DNA from: Saprospiraceae bacterium
GTDB lineage: Bacteria > Bacteroidota > Bacteroidia > Chitinophagales > Saprospiraceae
Direction: 5' to 3'
DNA length: 42,444 nt
Assembly: GCA_019634275.1 (NCBI GenBank)
Contig: JAHQVP010000354.1
Location: forward strand, 1 to 42,444
Below, one piece after another: positions 40,490-42,444 of this stretch (position 1 is the first letter of the stretch; every line of letters begins with the position of its first letter). The notes under the pieces are model-generated. The model ran no database searches, was not told the origin of the DNA, and saw only the letters and a list, made by a program, of their open reading frames with translations. Made by a program: the position numbers and the translations under genes.

Positions 40490-42444
40490 TTAGAGCTTAG
40501 CCAGGGTCACGCCGTCACCTCCCTGGTTGGCTTCGGGGTGCCAGATTTCAATTTCTTGCGGATAGGCCTCTAGAATCTCTCTGACGATGCGACGAAGTAC
40601 TCCGCTTCCTTTTCCATGGATGATCTCGACAGATGGAAGATTTGAGATCACCGCCTGGTCGATAAAGCGCTCTAATCTAGGGGAGGCTTCTTCCTTGCTA
40701 AGTCCACGAAGATCCAGCTTACGATAGGTCTCCTTGTTGGGGTCTATCGAGGTCCTTACACTCCGTGTAGGATTAAGATCGATGGCTTCCTGGCCATGGA
40801 CCAAGTCGGATAACTTTGCATCTACCGTTAGATTGCCTGATTGAATGGTGGCTTTGGCTTTCTTTATTTTGATGATCGTACCTGCAATGCCTCCCATCTT
40901 AAACCGCACATGATCCCCCTCTTCAAACGGCTTAGCGGTCTTGTTTTCAGACTGCTCCGCAAATATGCCTTCTTGGATTTCTTCAATGTCAGAAGAAAGT
41001 GCTTTTTGCTCGGCTTTGATCTTCTTTGAAAGTGCTTTGGCAGCATCGATTTTCTCTTTTTCGCGGATGTCCTGAATCAGCCTTTGCAGTTCCTTGTTGG
41101 CTTCGTTCTTAGTCGCGATGATCTCGGTCTTTTCACGCACCTTGAGCTTCTTCCTCCGGACGTCCAGTTCCGCCCGCAGTTGTTCGTAAGTGCCAATGAG
41201 TTTGTCCAATTGCTTCTCTTTGGCAAGCAACGCCTGCTTTTGTTTATCAACGGTCTTTTTTTCCTTTCGCAGGCTCGTGATGAGATCTTCCATGCTCCCG
41301 CGCTTGCCCAACAGGGCCTTTGCCTTGGCAATGATTTTCCGGGACAGACCACTCCTCCGTGCCATCTCAAAAGCATAGGAAGATCCCGGTGTATCTGCTA
41401 TGAGGGAAAAAGTAGGTCGCAAATGTTGGGCATCGAATTCCATACCGGCGTTCTTGATGCCTTTGATATGGGAGGCCAACAACTTGAGGTTACCGTAGTG
41501 CGTGGTGACCAAGCCCCGGACCTGTTTCTTGTGCAGAGAAAGCAGAATGGCTTCCGACAATGCACCGCCAATGCTGGGATCTGTTCCGGATCCAAATTCA
41601 TCCAGCAGGACTAAGGTGTTTTCGTCTGCAACGGACAAAAACTGTCTGAGGTTTTTGAGATGAGAGGAATACGTACTGAGGTCTTCCTCAATGGATTGTT
41701 GATCTCCAATATCCCCGCAGATTTTTGAAAAGATCCCAACTCTACTCTCCTTGGATGCCGGTATCAGTAGACTGCTTTGTACCATCATCTGGAGTAGACC
41801 AAAGGCTTTGAGCGTTACGGTCTTCCCCCCCGCATTCGGTCCTGAGATAATCACTATGGTGGATTCCTTATCTATGGCCAGATCAAAGGGGATGACCGCA
41901 CTCCGATCACTTTGGTTCTTGAGTACCAAAAGCGGGTGCTGACCTTGGACCAGGTGACTGGATCTCTCCTCGACCACCTGCGGCATGGAAGCATCTAAAG
42001 CCTTGGCTTGCAACGCTTTGGCCTGTACGACGTCAAGGTTGATGATGACGTGTTCATTGGTTTCAAGCTGTTCGAGATGTAATCGCAGTTGCGCAGCCAG
42101 TGCTTTGAGGATTCGATTTATTTCCGCTTTCTCGTCGTTGCGCAGGTCGAAAAGGTCATTGTTGAGCAACATGACTTGTTCGGGCTCGATAAAAAAAGTA
42201 CGGCCGGTGGCAGAGGTATCATGGATGATGCCCCTCACTTTACGTTTGTTTTCCGGTAGTACGGCCAATACCCTTCTCCCATTTCGAATGGTCTCCCCAC
42301 TTTCTGCTAGGTATCCCAATTGCTTGAATCGACCCATCTCCTGATTAAAGGCGCGATCGATGCTCTGAAACTTATAGCGTATCTCCCGACGGATCCGCAG
42401 CAATTCTTCGGAAGCACTGTCCAGCACTTCGCCTTCGTCATCAA
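40490..42444 (-). CDS. mutS2: Endonuclease MutS2, C-terminal part (start beyond the window)
   Basis: The frame is open to the window edge at 42444, so the N-terminus is missing; full MutS2 is about 790 residues and about 650 are present. From the edge: DDEGEVLDSASEELLRIRREI of the core/lever region (shown here only in part), the ATPase with Walker A GPNAGGKTV and Walker B LVLLDEFGSGTDPSIGG, a long coiled-coil linker (KEKQLDKLIGTYEQLRAEL), a KOW-like segment (GDHVRFKMGGIAGTIIKI) and a C-terminal Smr nuclease domain (KLDLRGLSKEEA, VEIIHGKGSGVLRRIV). MutS2 acts on recombination intermediates and, in some bacteria, splits collided ribosomes. It ends 100 bases before ndk on the same strand. Confidence 0.95.
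   Translation of the reverse strand, partial: DDEGEVLDSASEELLRIRREIRYKFQSIDRAFNQEMGRFKQLGYLAESGETIRNGRRVLAVLPENKRKVRGIIHDTSATGRTFFIEPEQVMLLNNDLFDLRNDEKAEINRILKALAAQLRLHLEQLETNEHVIINLDVVQAKALQAKALDASMPQVVEERSSHLVQGQHPLLVLKNQSDRSAVIPFDLAIDKESTIVIISGPNAGGKTVTLKAFGLLQMMVQSSLLIPASKESRVGIFSKICGDIGDQQSIEEDLSTYSSHLKNLRQFLSVADENTLVLLDEFGSGTDPSIGGALSEAILLSLHKKQVRGLVTTHYGNLKLLASHIKGIKNAGMEFDAQHLRPTFSLIADTPGSSYAFEMARRSGLSRKIIAKAKALLGKRGSMEDLITSLRKEKKTVDKQKQALLAKEKQLDKLIGTYEQLRAELDVRRKKLKVREKTEIIATKNEANKELQRLIQDIREKEKIDAAKALSKKIKAEQKALSSDIEEIQEGIFAEQSENKTAKPFEEGDHVRFKMGGIAGTIIKIKKAKATIQSGNLTVDAKLSDLVHGQEAIDLNPTRSVRTSIDPNKETYRKLDLRGLSKEEASPRLERFIDQAVISNLPSVEIIHGKGSGVLRRIVREILEAYPQEIEIWHPEANQGGDGVTLAKL

Noticed and set aside
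1-42444. CRISPR arrays, tRNA or rRNA genes, insertion sequences and prophage genes
   Set aside because: No regularly spaced repeats, cloverleaf-like sequences, transposase motifs or phage structural genes were found in the short gaps or reading frames.

Overview
The window is a gene-dense chromosomal segment from a member of the Bacteroidota, probably near Saprospiria; the class is an inference. Evidence: a secreted xylanase ends in a type IX secretion (T9SS) sorting domain; there are DUF4296, MbnP-family and YwbE genes typical of the phylum; several genes have TAnnTTTG-like -7 promoter elements; Shine-Dalgarno sequences are scarce. I see no tRNA, rRNA, CRISPR array, insertion sequence or phage gene. 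About 41 protein genes are readable. No gap exceeds 180 bases, and many neighbours overlap by 1 or 4 bases.

Layout. 1-4222 (minus): the start of a Tat-exported Gfo/Idh/MocA oxidoreductase, a lipoprotein fusing a beta-propeller to an amidohydrolase, and a TPR lipoprotein. 4249-6276 (plus): an S9 peptidase. 6454-10963: a locus with two MbnP-family lipoproteins, a secreted double cupin and two di-heme peroxidases, the first divergent. 11001-11513: a flavodoxin-like reductase. 11569-15034 (minus): two phosphofructokinases of different phosphoryl-donor type, CutA and a BadF-type kinase. 15206-16096: a 3-hydroxyacyl-CoA dehydrogenase. 16176-18776 (minus): a SixA-type phosphatase, a DUF4296 lipoprotein, a response regulator and a histidine kinase. 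18889-21625 (plus): a SWIM protein, RlmH and a rhomboid protease, coupled by ATGA overlaps. 21630-24584 (minus): a three-part kinase/M23/aminotransferase fusion. 24660-26566: patatin and pirin. 26688-33561: a complete RND efflux operon, then a MATE transporter. 33700-35850: a T9SS-targeted GH10 xylanase. 35847-36916 (minus): YwbE and CvfB. 37026-39928 (minus): release factor 2 with its programmed frameshift, an FKBP lipoprotein and a DHH phosphoesterase. 39970-40389: Ndk. 40490 to the end: MutS2, cut by the window edge.

The best candidate for an under-described system is 6454-10963. In the known MbnH/MbnP pair a di-heme enzyme oxidises a tryptophan of MbnP to kynurenine to build a copper site. 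Here two putative substrates, two di-heme enzymes and a double cupin lie together, all with export signals. The two enzymes differ at a key inter-heme residue. Other departures from family norms: release factor 2 lacks about 22 internal residues; the 3-hydroxyacyl-CoA dehydrogenase has Gln in place of its catalytic His; the ATP-type phosphofructokinase has Asn in place of a metal-binding Asp; and a kinase/LytM/phospho-lyase-like fusion is encoded at 21630-24584. All family calls were made by eye from motifs, without database searches.
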